From Magnaporthiopsis rhizophila (lineage: Eukaryota; Ascomycota; Sordariomycetes; Magnaporthales; Magnaporthaceae): a stretch of DNA of 64,000 nucleotides. The notes under the pieces were generated by a model that saw nothing but the letters and a program-made list of their open reading frames with translations, searched no databases and was not told where the DNA came from. The position numbers were made by a program, and so were the translations under genes. The stretch lies in the NCBI GenBank assembly GCA_003049465.1, contig PYSS01000028.1:193516-257515 (forward strand), read 5' to 3'. Below are positions 1 through 10,345 of the stretch, one piece after another; the first letter of the stretch is position 1; the number at the start of each line of letters is the position of its first letter.

Positions 1-770
1 TTGCTATGTACAGCCAGACGCATGAACCGCCTGTCATCGAACCCAGCATATCCATCTTGTCCTTACCGATCTCGAAGCAATGCTTTCCGTTCTCACGCAA
101 AATGAATAGAAAGAAGGACCCAGCCGAGACGGACCTGCTGCTACCACCACTCCTCTAAGTCTGCTTTAAATGATAAAACACCCAAGAATATAAACACATC
201 CACAACAAACCACCACCCAACAACCAATCGTCGAGGCGAAAATGGCGGCCTCTGGGCCAGGCAGAGATTAGCGGTGTTGCCGCTGGCAGCTGAACAAGAC
301 TGACAATGCAGCGCCGACGGCTGGCCGCTAGCCGTACCATGGTGCACAAGGGCTGCCTGCGACCATCGCATCGTACACGACAGATTGTGGTGACTGAAGC
401 CGGCACTCAGGCACCTAGGGTGATAATGATGAGCCAGGGTCTGCCTTGGTCCTGTGGTGCCATCAACCATCAACGCAGCCAAAAGATACACACGAGGGTA
501 GCATGTTGCGACCTATAGTCGCAATCACACGAATTCTTGACCCTTGGACCCCGCAACTATGTTCTGGGTGTTGACGGAATGGAATTTTGTGTGTAGTGAC
601 TCTCCTGCCTCGTCGCCTCGCCACATCAGTAGGCGACACGTCGTTGTATCACGGCTTGAATGCTTCATCCTTGTTTGCCTTGCTGCCCCGTCCGACGGCC
701 TGGCAAAGTCGCGCTTTTTTACGTGCTTCTGCTGCGTCTTCTTCTCCGCGCCGATGCCGATCGATGCCGA
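1..770. other. Left-edge segment, mostly non-coding; possible partial exon
   Basis: No full gene is recognisable. On the minus strand positions 153 to 2 form an open frame whose translation (for example GKHCFEIGKDK, then SMTGGSCVWLYIA) looks more protein-like than chance, so an exon of a minus-strand gene may run off the left edge. No start codon or convincing acceptor was found, and a GTAAGG that could be a splice donor lies inside the frame. The rest (about 154-770) holds only short, unconvincing ORFs and is probably the 3' flank of the WD40 gene that ends at 771. Confidence 0.3.
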
Positions 771-2320
771 TCATACCTTGACGCCCCAGATCCCGCGCCC
801 GGCGCTCACTCCGAGCCACTCTCCATTGTCACTGTTGGGGAGCTGCGGAGTCCAGCCGAGGTTGCAGACCTCGTAATCGCACTGCCAGCTAGCCACCGGG
901 CTGCGCACGTTATCGGGCTGAGGCGCCCCGTTGATCCCAGGGGTCCCTGAGGACTGGTTGTTGAGCAGGTCCCAGATCAGGACCTGGCAGTCGTCACCGC
1001 CCGAAGCCAGCGTGCCTCTCCGAAGCGGGGACCACTCGATACAGTTGAGCGACCCACCGTGCCCACGCAGCTCCAGCAGAGCCTGTCCCGGTTGCCGCAC
1101 ATCGAGGATACGGATCACGTTGGAGTCCTGGGCGAAGGTGGCCAGGAGGTGCGTGTCATGTGGCGACGTGGCCAGCCTCAGCAGTGGGGGAGGGTTGGAC
1201 ATGGTTTGTTGGGCCAGGGTTGGACTTATTCTTCCTCCGTTGGGATCTGCTTGGCGATGCCATCACCAGAAGTTAGTATTTGAGACCCTTCTGGATAGCC
1301 ATCAGAGTGGGCGGCATCGGATCCCCGGGGCTTACCCTTATCGTCCTTGCCAGTCGGCTCGTAGATTATGGTGCTATGTTCCAGGCTCCTCAGATCGAAC
1401 ATCCGGACGCTGCCATCTTGACCACAGCTAACGAATACGTGAACGCTGTCGGCGCAGAAACGGACGTCATACACCTCTTTGTCGTGTGCGATGAGTTGGG
1501 TCTTGGCAGTAAGCGATGGTATGTCCCAGATAGTGCACGTGGTGTCGATGCTTGATGTTATGATGAGGTTCTGCGAGACCTGGTTCCAGTCGAGCGACGT
1601 AAGCGGCGCCGTGTGGTCCGGGGTTTTGGAGTTGGAGAGCAATGCCAGCGGTGTCAGCTTGGCCGAGGGCGGCGCGTCCCTATTGCTACGGTTTATCGAG
1701 TTACTGATGTGCGTTGCCGACGCGTCTGAGGGAAGCGACCAGAGCCGCAAATGGTCGCCCGAGGTAGCGAGCAGGTCCGTCGATTGCTTCTGCGACGATG
1801 GTGGCTCCCACAGCAGGCGCGTGACGGGATAAGAATGTGTCGCCTCGGCGATTTTTGTAAACTCCAGGCAGTTTCGCGAGCTGCCGGGCACGTACGAGTC
1901 GGTGGGGGTGGGCACGACTTGGGTATCGAGGATTTGTATCTGAGATGCGCGCCGTCGCGGTCAGTATACCTGTGTCTCCCAAGCTCCGAGATATGGGGAT
2001 TGATGTAGCCAAGGTATGTTACCGGGCTCACGTACAAAGTTGTGTCCGTCTTCAAGGTAGCTGCCAACAGCAAGCTTGCCGGCGCCGTTGCCCTGGGTAG
2101 GGTATTTGCACCAGTCGAAGGCGTAGAGGGCCCATGGCGCAAGGTAGTTGCTATTGCCCTGCTGCGTGTTGGCAATATCGTATGCGATGCTGCCCGGGAT
2201 GCCGTCGGAGAGGCTCGAGTCTGCTCTGGGGCGGATGTCTGCGAGGCCCAAGGGGGTGTTGGACATGGCCCGCTGAGACCCCCCTGGCCTCAGGATGTTG
2301 GGCACCGTCGAGCTGTTCAT
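771..2320 (-). CDS. WD40-repeat protein, DCAF7/WDR68 family
   Basis: Probable structure complement(join(771..1246,1336..1939,2036..2320)), 454 aa. The protein is a beta-propeller scaffold of the DCAF7/WDR68/AN11 family, which in other eukaryotes links kinases (DYRK/HIPK type) or ubiquitin ligases to partners. The C-terminal exon carries the family's strongly conserved stretch PPLLRLATSPHDTHLLATFA and SLNCIEWSP. Intron 1940-2035 joins SYLEDGHNF to IQILDTQ. Intron 1247-1335 has a GTAAG donor, a TACTAAC branch point and a CAG acceptor, and gives GGRISPTLAQQTMS across the join. I chose ATG 2320 (MNSSTVPN) because the frame further upstream to 2527 has no ATG; a second in-frame Met (MSNTPLG) or an unseen upstream exon is possible. 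It is divergent from Spt5. Confidence 0.87.
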
Positions 2321-3756
2321 GTCGACGTCGGCAGCTGTTGGTGGTGGACCTCTACCCAAGAGTTCGGCGGTGACTGTGCTGTTGGGCCCGATCGCTCGCG
2401 ATGCTCGGTTTCTCTGGTTGCCAACGCTGGCGTGGCCCTTCTTCGCTCGATGCGAGCCGCGCGAGAGGGGAGAACGAACTCGGGCGGGACCTAGGCGGGA
2501 CAATACCCTGGGCCTGGCACGCGGCACGAATTGTGGGATGGAGCCTGCGGTAATCTCTCCAGTTCCAAGATTCGACCCTGGCTGTGTGTCGCAGCGCAGT
2601 CGAGAGACGATTCTGAGCGAGACGCCGATTCGTGATGATGATGCACCGTGATCCTCCTCGCTCCCCCGCGATGAGTCCTGCGTCCGGGATTTGCTCTGGA
2701 ACTCAGTGCTCTGATGTGTTATCGAAAGCGTTTTCGGCGGCGCCTAAGATCCGTGGGCGCAAAGCACGGTGCCCAAGGTCGACACGCTGCTCTGTGGGTG
2801 TGTGGTTCGTGGGCAAATGCGAAGCTTAGTTGCCTCCTAAGTGGCTCCCTTCTTGGGGCTCCTGAATTCTTCCCTTATTTTCGTCTTCTTGTCTTCTCTC
2901 CAGTCTCTCCCTCTCCTCTTTCTCTTTTTGTGTCTTGCCCCTCAATTCGGACGGAGGCCCCAGCGGTTATGGGCACCTTACCTGGCCGACCTTGGACACC
3001 CGAGAAAAAAAAAGAAACGGGAAAAAAGCTCGACTGTCTGCAGGTGGTTTGGAGGATGCAGTGACGGGAGCATGCTGTAAAAGAGCGGGAATCGGCGCAG
3101 CACTCAGCTCAGCCACGGTACCATAGGACGCAGCGCCCCTCCTCCACCCAACAAGGAAGGATAGCTCAACTGGGATCCCAGTCAGGCCCCAAGCCGTAGG
3201 AGGTGCGCGACGGACGGGAGCTCAATTGGCCCGTGCCCAGCCGAGACTCTGGGTCCCTTCTTCTGCTTTCCTTTTTCCTGGCTGCCATTGCGACGTCGCC
3301 GAGTTAGGTAAGCACGCAGGCTTCGCGACCGAGGCTGCGTGGGTCTGCCGACCCATTCCAGGCGCGACAGGGGGACTGGGCGGGCTGACTTTTGACACGC
3401 CAAATAAGTCTCCAAAGTCGACAAGCCGTGTCTAAGAGACACGATAATTCTTCCTTCCTTTCTTTCTTCTTCACTTATTCAACCACCACGCATTTGGCAG
3501 TTGTCCGGACTGAATCGCCATTTCTTTGTCCCCCAAGATTCCGCACCCACCATTTTTGCCTGTCTCTTTTGAGGCAGCGTAGCTGACAGTTGGCGGCTTT
3601 GATGCTGCTCAAGATTGCGCACAACCTACAATCAAGGTTTCTCCGTTTGGCTTCGAGTTTTTTCTTTTCCAAACACACCACAATCAGCGCCAAATCAAAC
3701 AATTGTGCCACTCTGCGTAAATAGCAGGCCTACGCTGCCGTCATATTGCGCCCATC
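2321..3756. promoter_or_regulatory. Divergent intergenic region between WD40 gene and Spt5
   Basis: About 1.4 kb that must hold the promoters and 5' leaders of both flanking genes. It contains pyrimidine-rich stretches (around 2876-2940 and 3450-3480) typical of fungal housekeeping promoters. The open frame continuing upstream of the WD40 start to 2527 has no ATG and is treated as leader. No clear TATA box or gene seen. Confidence 0.4.
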
Positions 3757-6700
3757 ATGTCTGGCGTTCCATACGACTCCGAGTCTGACGACGACAACTT
3801 CAACCCGGCCCCAGCCGACATCTCTGACGACGAGGACAACCAGAAGCAAGATGAGCCTCGCAGGTCCTCAGACGACCGTCGTCCTCGTAGTGCCGATGGT
3901 GACGGCGACGGCGCTGATGATGAAGTAGAGGACCAGGCTGCCGCACAAGACGAGGACGATGGTGAAGGCGAAGAGGGTGAAGAGGATGAGGAAGATGAGG
4001 ACGACGAGGAGGACGACGTGCGCGCTGTACGTTCGCTCGACCTGTCCCCCGCGTCCGCCTAACCCCTGACGGCCATTCTATGCTACGTCCCGAGCCCCAG
4101 AGCTAACCCGCGTTGCTACTCACCTACAGGGTCACCGCAAGAAGAGACGGCGAGATAGAAGAGCTGCCTTCTTCGATATCGAGGCGGAAGTCGACGATGA
4201 AGACGAGGGTGAGGATGACGAGAAGGACGGCGAAGAGATCGAAGACTTCATCGATAATGAACACCCCGACGATATTGCCGAGAGCGGTCGGCTCGATGAC
4301 GATCGCCGCCACCGCGATCTAGACCGCCGCCGAGAGATCGAGTCGAGCATGGATGCTGAAAAGCAAGCCGAGATCCTCAGACAGCGTTATGGAAATCGCC
4401 GCCCTGCTCAAGGGTTTGGCGACTCTACCGTCGTACCCAAGCGCCTGCTCCTGCCAAGTGTCGACGATCCCCACATCTGGGCCGTCCGATGTAAGGAGGG
4501 CAAAGAGCGTGAGGTCATCTACTCCATCATGAAGAGGGTCGAGGAGCGCATGAACACCAAAGAGGAGCTGAGCATCACGTCGGCTTTTGAGCGGGGTGGC
4601 ACCCAGTCAGTTATGAAGGGGTACATCTACGTCGAGGCGAATAGGTCGACCGATATCCTCGTGGCGCTCGACGGCATGCTAAATGTCTACCCGCGCACCA
4701 AGATGATGCTTGTCGAGATCAAGGACATGCCGGACCTCTTGCGCGTCACCAAAACTCCCACGCTCGAACCCGGCGCATGGGTGCGTCTGCGGAGGCCTGC
4801 CAAGCATTCGGGCGACCTGGCTCAGGTCATCGACGTGACCGAGAACGGTCTCGAGGCCCGAGTCCGCTTCATCCCTCGCCTCGACTATGGTGTTCGCGAC
4901 GAGGCCATCAGCAGCGCCCTGACCGCTGACGGAAAGCGCAAGCGGCCCATCGGTGTCCCAGGACCTCGCCCCCCACAACGTCTCTTCAGCGAAGTCGAAG
5001 CTAGGAAACGTCATCCCCGTAACGTCACCGGCAACGCGCAGTCGAACATCTGGACCTACAACGGTGAAGAGTTCGAAAATGGCTTCCAAGTCAAGGACAT
5101 CAAGATCCAGCAGCTTACCGTCAAGGATGTGAACCCTACGCTTGAGGAGGTGACCAAGTTCGCCTCAGGTGCCGACGACGGCACCGAGAATCTCGATCTC
5201 AAGGCGCTTGCTGCCAGCTTGAAGGACAGCAAGACCAGCGTTGCCTACCTTGCTGGAGATATTATCGAGGTCTACGACGGGGAGCAAAAGGGTGTTGTCG
5301 GCAAGGCCACCAGTATCCAAGGCGATATCGTCACCCTGCAGGTCACCGAGGGCGACCTCAAGGGTCAAACCATCGAGGTGCCCACCAAGGGGCTTCGCAA
5401 ACGCTTCAGGGAGGGTGACCACGTCAAGGTCATTGGTGGCAGCCGCTTCAGGGACGAGGTCGGCATGGTTGTCAAGATCTCCGAGGACAAGGTCACGCTC
5501 CTGACGGACCAGACCAACACCGAGATCACGGTTTTCAGCAAGGATCTCCGCGAGGCAAGCGACATCGGTGGCCAGGGATCTCTGGGACAGTACTCGCTGC
5601 TTGACCTAATCCAGCTAGACCCGACGACGGTTGGGTGTATTGTTAAGATCGACCGCGAATCGTTAACGGTGTTGGATCAAAACGGGGACATCCGGCAGCT
5701 TATGCCGTCGCAGGTCACGAACAAGCTGCCCAAGAGGAAGACGGCTGTGGCGGCCGACCGCAACGGCTCTGAGATACGGCTGGACGACGTGGTCAAGGAG
5801 TTCGGAGGCCAGAGGCGCCAGGGCAAGATCATCCACATTCATCGTTCGTTTGTGTACCTGCACAGCAGCACCAGCAGCGAAAACGCTGGTGTCTTTGTGA
5901 CCAGGGCCAGCAATGTTAACACCATTGCGGCCAAGGGTGGCAGGGTCAACACGACGTCGCTGGGACCGGATCTCAACGCCATGAACCCGGCTCTGAAGAG
6001 GAACGTAGCCGGCAACGGTATGCCTGCTCCTCAGCAGCAGCGGTCCATGGGCAGAGATCGGGCGCTTGGGCAGACAGTCAGCGTTCGTCGGGGTGGATAC
6101 AAAGGCTTGCTCGGGATTGTGAAAGATACCACCGATACCCACGCACGCGTGGAGCTGCACACCAAGAACAAGATCATCATGGTGCCCAAGGCGGATCTGA
6201 TCTTCAAGGACAAAATCACGGGCCGGCCCATCGACATTAACGTGCGTGGTGGTGGGAGCCGAGGTGGGTTCGGCGGAAGCTCCAGCGGCGGAAGAGGAGG
6301 GTATGGAGGTGCTACCGATTACGGCGGTCGCACGCCGAGTACTGCAGACGGGGCCGGGGGCCGGACACCGGCGTGGGGATCAAAGCGTAAGTTTGCACAG
6401 GCGCGCCTATTTTTTCGAATGAAGAGTTATTTGCTCGTTGACATGACTGACATGACCATTTCCACGCATCTCAGCGACATCCCATACTCCAGCCTGGGGC
6501 CGTTCCGAACCATCGGGAGCACGCACGCCCGCCTGGGCAGTCGCGGACGGATCACGGACCGTCAACCCGTACGACGGCAGTCGCACCGCCTATGGCGGCG
6601 GTAGCGGCTCGCGGACTCCTGCCTGGAGTCTGGGCGGTAGCAAAACACCAGCCCACGACTCCTTCTCGGGCGGATCCAAGACGCCTGCCTGGAATCCGTC

Positions 6701-7088
6701 AGGCTCTAAGACGCCAGCGTATGGCGGTCTCTCGGCTCCTACGCCTGGAGCTAGCACCAACGACGCTTGGGGATATACTCCTGGACCTAGTGGCGGGTCG
6801 CACGCTTACGACGCACCGACGCCGGGTGCTGGGCTGAGTGCCCCAACTCCCGGAGCACTAAATGCACCCACGCCAGGCGCCTACTCGGCACCGACTCCGG
6901 CAGCCGTCAGTGCACCAACGCCCGGGGCCGGTTGGCAAGGCGGCTGGGATTCGGCGGCCACGCCAGCGGCTACAGCGCCCACTCCGGCAGCTTCTGGCGG
7001 CTACTATGGGGCTCCGACACCCGCGGCTTATGGAGGAGCGCCTGAGACACCCGCAGCCAGTGGACCCCGGTACACCGACGATGACTAG
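3757..7088 (+). CDS. SPT5: Transcription elongation factor Spt5
   Basis: Structure join(3757..4026,4130..6386,6475..7088), 1046 aa. Spt5 pairs with Spt4 (DSIF) and clamps RNA polymerase II for processive elongation and co-transcriptional RNA processing. In order: a very acidic N-terminus (residues 1 to about 160), an NGN domain from about residue 202 ([15 protein letters not shown], then [24 protein letters not shown]), several KOW segments (around [55 protein letters not shown]), and a C-terminal region rich in G/R then TPAW and APTPGA repeats, the likely phosphorylated CTR. Intron 1 (103 nt) joins DDVRA to GHRKKRRR. Intron 2 (GTAAGT donor, 88 nt) joins the repeat region in frame and ends in YTDDD. 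Length fits fungal Spt5. Confidence 0.97.
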
Positions 7089-7831
7089 GGGCAGGCGAGA
7101 GCAGCTGGACAAGCATTAGATTTACGTCCAAGCACGTAGCATCGATATTTATTCCATCTAACCGTGCTGGTTTTAGGGTGTATGATAAAGGAACGATAGA
7201 AGCAGGAAGGTATAATGCGACAATATCTCTTAGAAGCACATGCATGATCTGTTGCCTCGTCCATCTTGCTTGGTGTTGAGCTTGAGTTGCGGGAGCTGAA
7301 CTCAACACATTACACCTTCAGTTCTAGCCATCTGGGTTCTACCGCAGCACAAACTCTTAATCCCATCATTGGCGCGCAGGCATCGGGGCACATCTGGCGA
7401 AAGCACAACATGAGAAACGTGTGCGAGACGAGCCCAAGGCGGCAGACCGTACTCCCACCGTTCAACATCCCCTTCCCCACAGGCTTGCTCGATTTTTTAT
7501 CCGAGAATCTGCATGTCTGGGTCAGTAAGCATCTGCCCACATATCTCGGGCCAACCATTGCTTCCAGACCTCGTCTAGATCCACGGAACATGACGACATG
7601 GCAAGACGGTGAGAAAGCGCAGCAGGAACCAGTCCCCGCGGAAGGTAAAGCCCTCCCACCCGCGGACTTGGGACCCGATGAATGCTCGGTCTCTGATAGG
7701 GGCCGCATAAATACCACCCTGGGCCGCGTCCCTGGTTCCAGATCGATCTGGGCACTTTCACGGATTTTTTCTTGGATGCTCATCAGGAAAGAACCTCTCC
7801 AATCCACTTCCACACTGACTGTTTTGTCGAG
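7089..7831. other. 3' flank of Spt5, no gene seen
   Basis: Contains the Spt5 3' UTR and spacer. Open frames here (7266-7850 and on the minus strand) show no recognisable composition or motif. Confidence 0.4.
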
Positions 7832-8209
7832 ATGCGCCTCCAAGCCTTAGTGGCCAGCGGCTTGCTGGCGTGGCTTTCCCCGACAGCCTCGGGCAATATG
7901 GCCCGCGGCACCACGGGAACGGTCGCCCCCGCACAAAGTACGCGGTGCAGGTGGCGCTGCAGTACGAAACTGAAGCCCGTGAGATCCCAAAACTTCACCA
8001 TGGGCTACCTACGGCTTCGCCGCGAGGACGTGGCGACCTATCGAGCCAGGTACGCGGTGCGCGGACCAGTCTTTCAAAAGGCCTCAGAGCCCCCCGCGGT
8101 CGGGAAGTGCGACACGGCCACGTCGGGCGTCTACTACGCCGGAGAGCTCCTGAGAAATGCGTTTGATAACACCACCCGTGCCTGGACCAACGGGTCGGGG
8201 ATCTACTAG
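7832..8209 (+). CDS. Hypothetical small secreted protein (tentative)
   Basis: Single-exon reading of 125 aa starting MRLQALVASGLLAWLSPTASG, which resembles a secretory signal peptide (hydrophobic core about residues 4-15, small residues near a possible cleavage site). The mature part has three Cys, an N-glycosylation-type NTT and an aromatic end (WTNGSGIY). Frame +1 over 7910-7990 also looks protein-like (KYAVQVALQYETEAREI), so an intron or frameshift near 7900-8000 is possible and the first half may be wrong. Family not recognised. A candidate secreted or effector-like protein only by general features. Confidence 0.38.
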   Translation: MRLQALVASGLLAWLSPTASGNMARGTTGTVAPAQSTRCRWRCSTKLKPVRSQNFTMGYLRLRREDVATYRARYAVRGPVFQKASEPPAVGKCDTATSGVYYAGELLRNAFDNTTRAWTNGSGIY

Positions 8210-8950
8210 GCGCCCAGAGTCCCGTTTTCTTCCGTGACCCCTGATGATAGGTGGCTGGGCCTTCGCAAAGCTGTCCGCCTCGGACTGCCGACGTGTGTCC
8301 CGTCTGTCTTCTCAGCTGCGTGACGGCCCAGAAGGGCAATGCAGTGCTTCGAGGTTCTTGTGAAGATGCACATCGTGAGGATGTTTGATTTCAGGCGGGT
8401 TATTGCCATGCGCACCGGATCCAACCCCGACCGCCCGTCCCCTGGCGTCACCCCGTGAGTGCCGTGAGCCTTGCTTTGTCTTTCAGAAAAGAAGCTTTAG
8501 GTAGGATACCCTAACATGCCTGCCGGCTTCTATCGTGCGTCTCAAAGTTTCGAGCATCTCCGCGTCCTTCATCAGAATGGCTTCGCAATCGCCATCGACA
8601 ACATGTGGCCGCCTGTTGAATCTTCTTCCTCATCCATTATGTGCTATGATGAGCTGGAATAGTATAGTCAAGGCCGATGTCGATATAATTCACATGTGTG
8701 TCTCATGCCATTGTAATTTGGTAATGTTGTACTGAATTTACTAACTCGCTTAAGTGCTGAGGATACACATATATACTGGTTTGGAGTCATGTTTTATGTA
8801 CTTTGCGTGCCATGTATAAATGTTGGACACATCTTTGTACACTGAACTTACCTGTGCGGCCGAGTACCCAGCTCTAAGCCGCCGGTTTACCTATCACTAA
8901 TTCGCCTCCGTTCGTTGCAGACGTGTGACAAGATCGCACTTGGATCTCGA
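8210..8950. other. Intergenic, nothing recognisable
   Basis: About 740 bases with short out-of-phase ORFs only; locally AT-richer around 8640-8830, consistent with flanking sequence. Confidence 0.35.
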
Positions 8951-9205
8951 TCAAATCCTCAACCCGGACAGCTTCAGCAGACCGGCCAGCACTCCCCCGC
9001 ACTTGCCCTTGTTGGCGCTCTCGCGGCAGGTGGGACAAGGGCCGGGAACCGTCGATACTGAGACGGTTTCCCACTGGAAGTCGGGGCAGTCCATCTGCTT
9101 GGCCACGGCCCAGGGACAACGCTCAAGGGAGCTGGAGTCGGGGCAGAAGTAGATGTAGCTGCAGCTGCAGCCCTCGAAGAACCTTGCGTTCCTGATCTGG
9201 CACAT
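8951..9205 (-). CDS. Small Cys-rich protein, MCxxx-type (tentative)
   Basis: 84-aa ORF from ATG 9205 starting MCQIRNARFFEGCSC. It has about ten Cys in a spaced pattern (FEGCSC, YFCP, RCPWA, DCPDF, GPCPTC, GKC). Small fungal proteins starting MC and carrying paired Cys are common conserved hypotheticals and may bind zinc. No signal peptide. The open frame extends upstream to 9232 but without another ATG. Could also be one exon of a longer gene. No function is assigned. Confidence 0.4.
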   Translation of the reverse strand: MCQIRNARFFEGCSCSYIYFCPDSSSLERCPWAVAKQMDCPDFQWETVSVSTVPGPCPTCRESANKGKCGGVLAGLLKLSGLRI

Positions 9206-10345
9206 GGTTGCTGGTTCGTCGTTTCTGAACAAGGGGTCCTACCTACCTGGCTCTCTCTGTTGCCGGTCAGATGTCCAGGGGAATCCCGAGTTTCGACTGC
9301 CTGCTGTCCTTTCGTTGGGCTGCTGATCCGCCAGGGCTGTCTGTTGAGGGTTGTTAGGAGGTATGAAGAAAAGATATGGATAGGTTTGATGATGTCCAGT
9401 ACGGCAAACCCAGCGTAGAGCAGCTCCACGGGTTGGTATAAATACCGATACTGCCGCTGGAGGACAATAGCGCACAGGGACAAAAGCCCGAGGGATAGGC
9501 TTTGTGTCGAGCAAAGCTCTGTTTCCAGCAAAGCGTCCATTGGCAGCGAAGTCTTTGTCTGTCCGGGCAAGTGCCGAATGGATGGACCCATTTGCTAGGA
9601 TTTGATTGACTGGATATGTCTCGCCCTGAAAGACGGTACGAGCCACCAATCCAGTCAATGAGGACAGAACTCGGAACTCAAGCCCGTGCGGTCAATGGGT
9701 TCGTAAGGATTCAATTCCCGTTGCCGCGATTTGACTGCATTTGGGGCTTGCTGCAGGCAATTGAACGACGCTCCACCGCTGCGCAGGCGCTAGATCCACT
9801 CCACTCCACCCCCAGCGGCTTCCCTAGCGTCATCATGGTGAGGTCACACACCGAACGCGCTAGAGCTCAGCATCCATATCAGCACCCATGCTGGGCGTTC
9901 TGGGGGATCACTCTCCCTTGTTACTCTGGCGGCATCGAGTCGCATCATAATATTGATCCCACCACCACCAAAGTGCCGTGCTTTCGTACGCCTTTGTCTG
10001 TGTCCCCACACCACACCACTTCCCGTCGTCTCCCTTTTGACTCCTCATCACTTTTGGTCGTCGTTCTTGCCACAAACATCGCCGGGCTGCATACCTGGCC
10101 AGACGACGATGGCGCATCAATGCGCGCCTCTGCAGCCGCACGGATTCGCGAGCAACAGCAACAGTGAAGACGCTGCCGCTTGACCGTGCCAGACTGTGCC
10201 AGCAGATCTTTGCCTTCCTTGTCTCTCTCCTCCCGACTTCCTTCCATCTTTGTTGACCTGTCCTCAGCCATCTTCCCACCCTAAACCTGTTTATCTGTCC
10301 CGAATCTATTCGCTACGCGCGTTCCAGGCGCATGAATGCGCTGCC
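9206..10345. promoter_or_regulatory. Upstream region of the Iks1-like kinase gene
   Basis: Pyrimidine-rich towards the kinase start (roughly 10000-10300), as in many fungal promoters and leaders. An out-of-frame ATG at 10332 lies 14 nt before the proposed start. No gene recognised. Confidence 0.4.
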
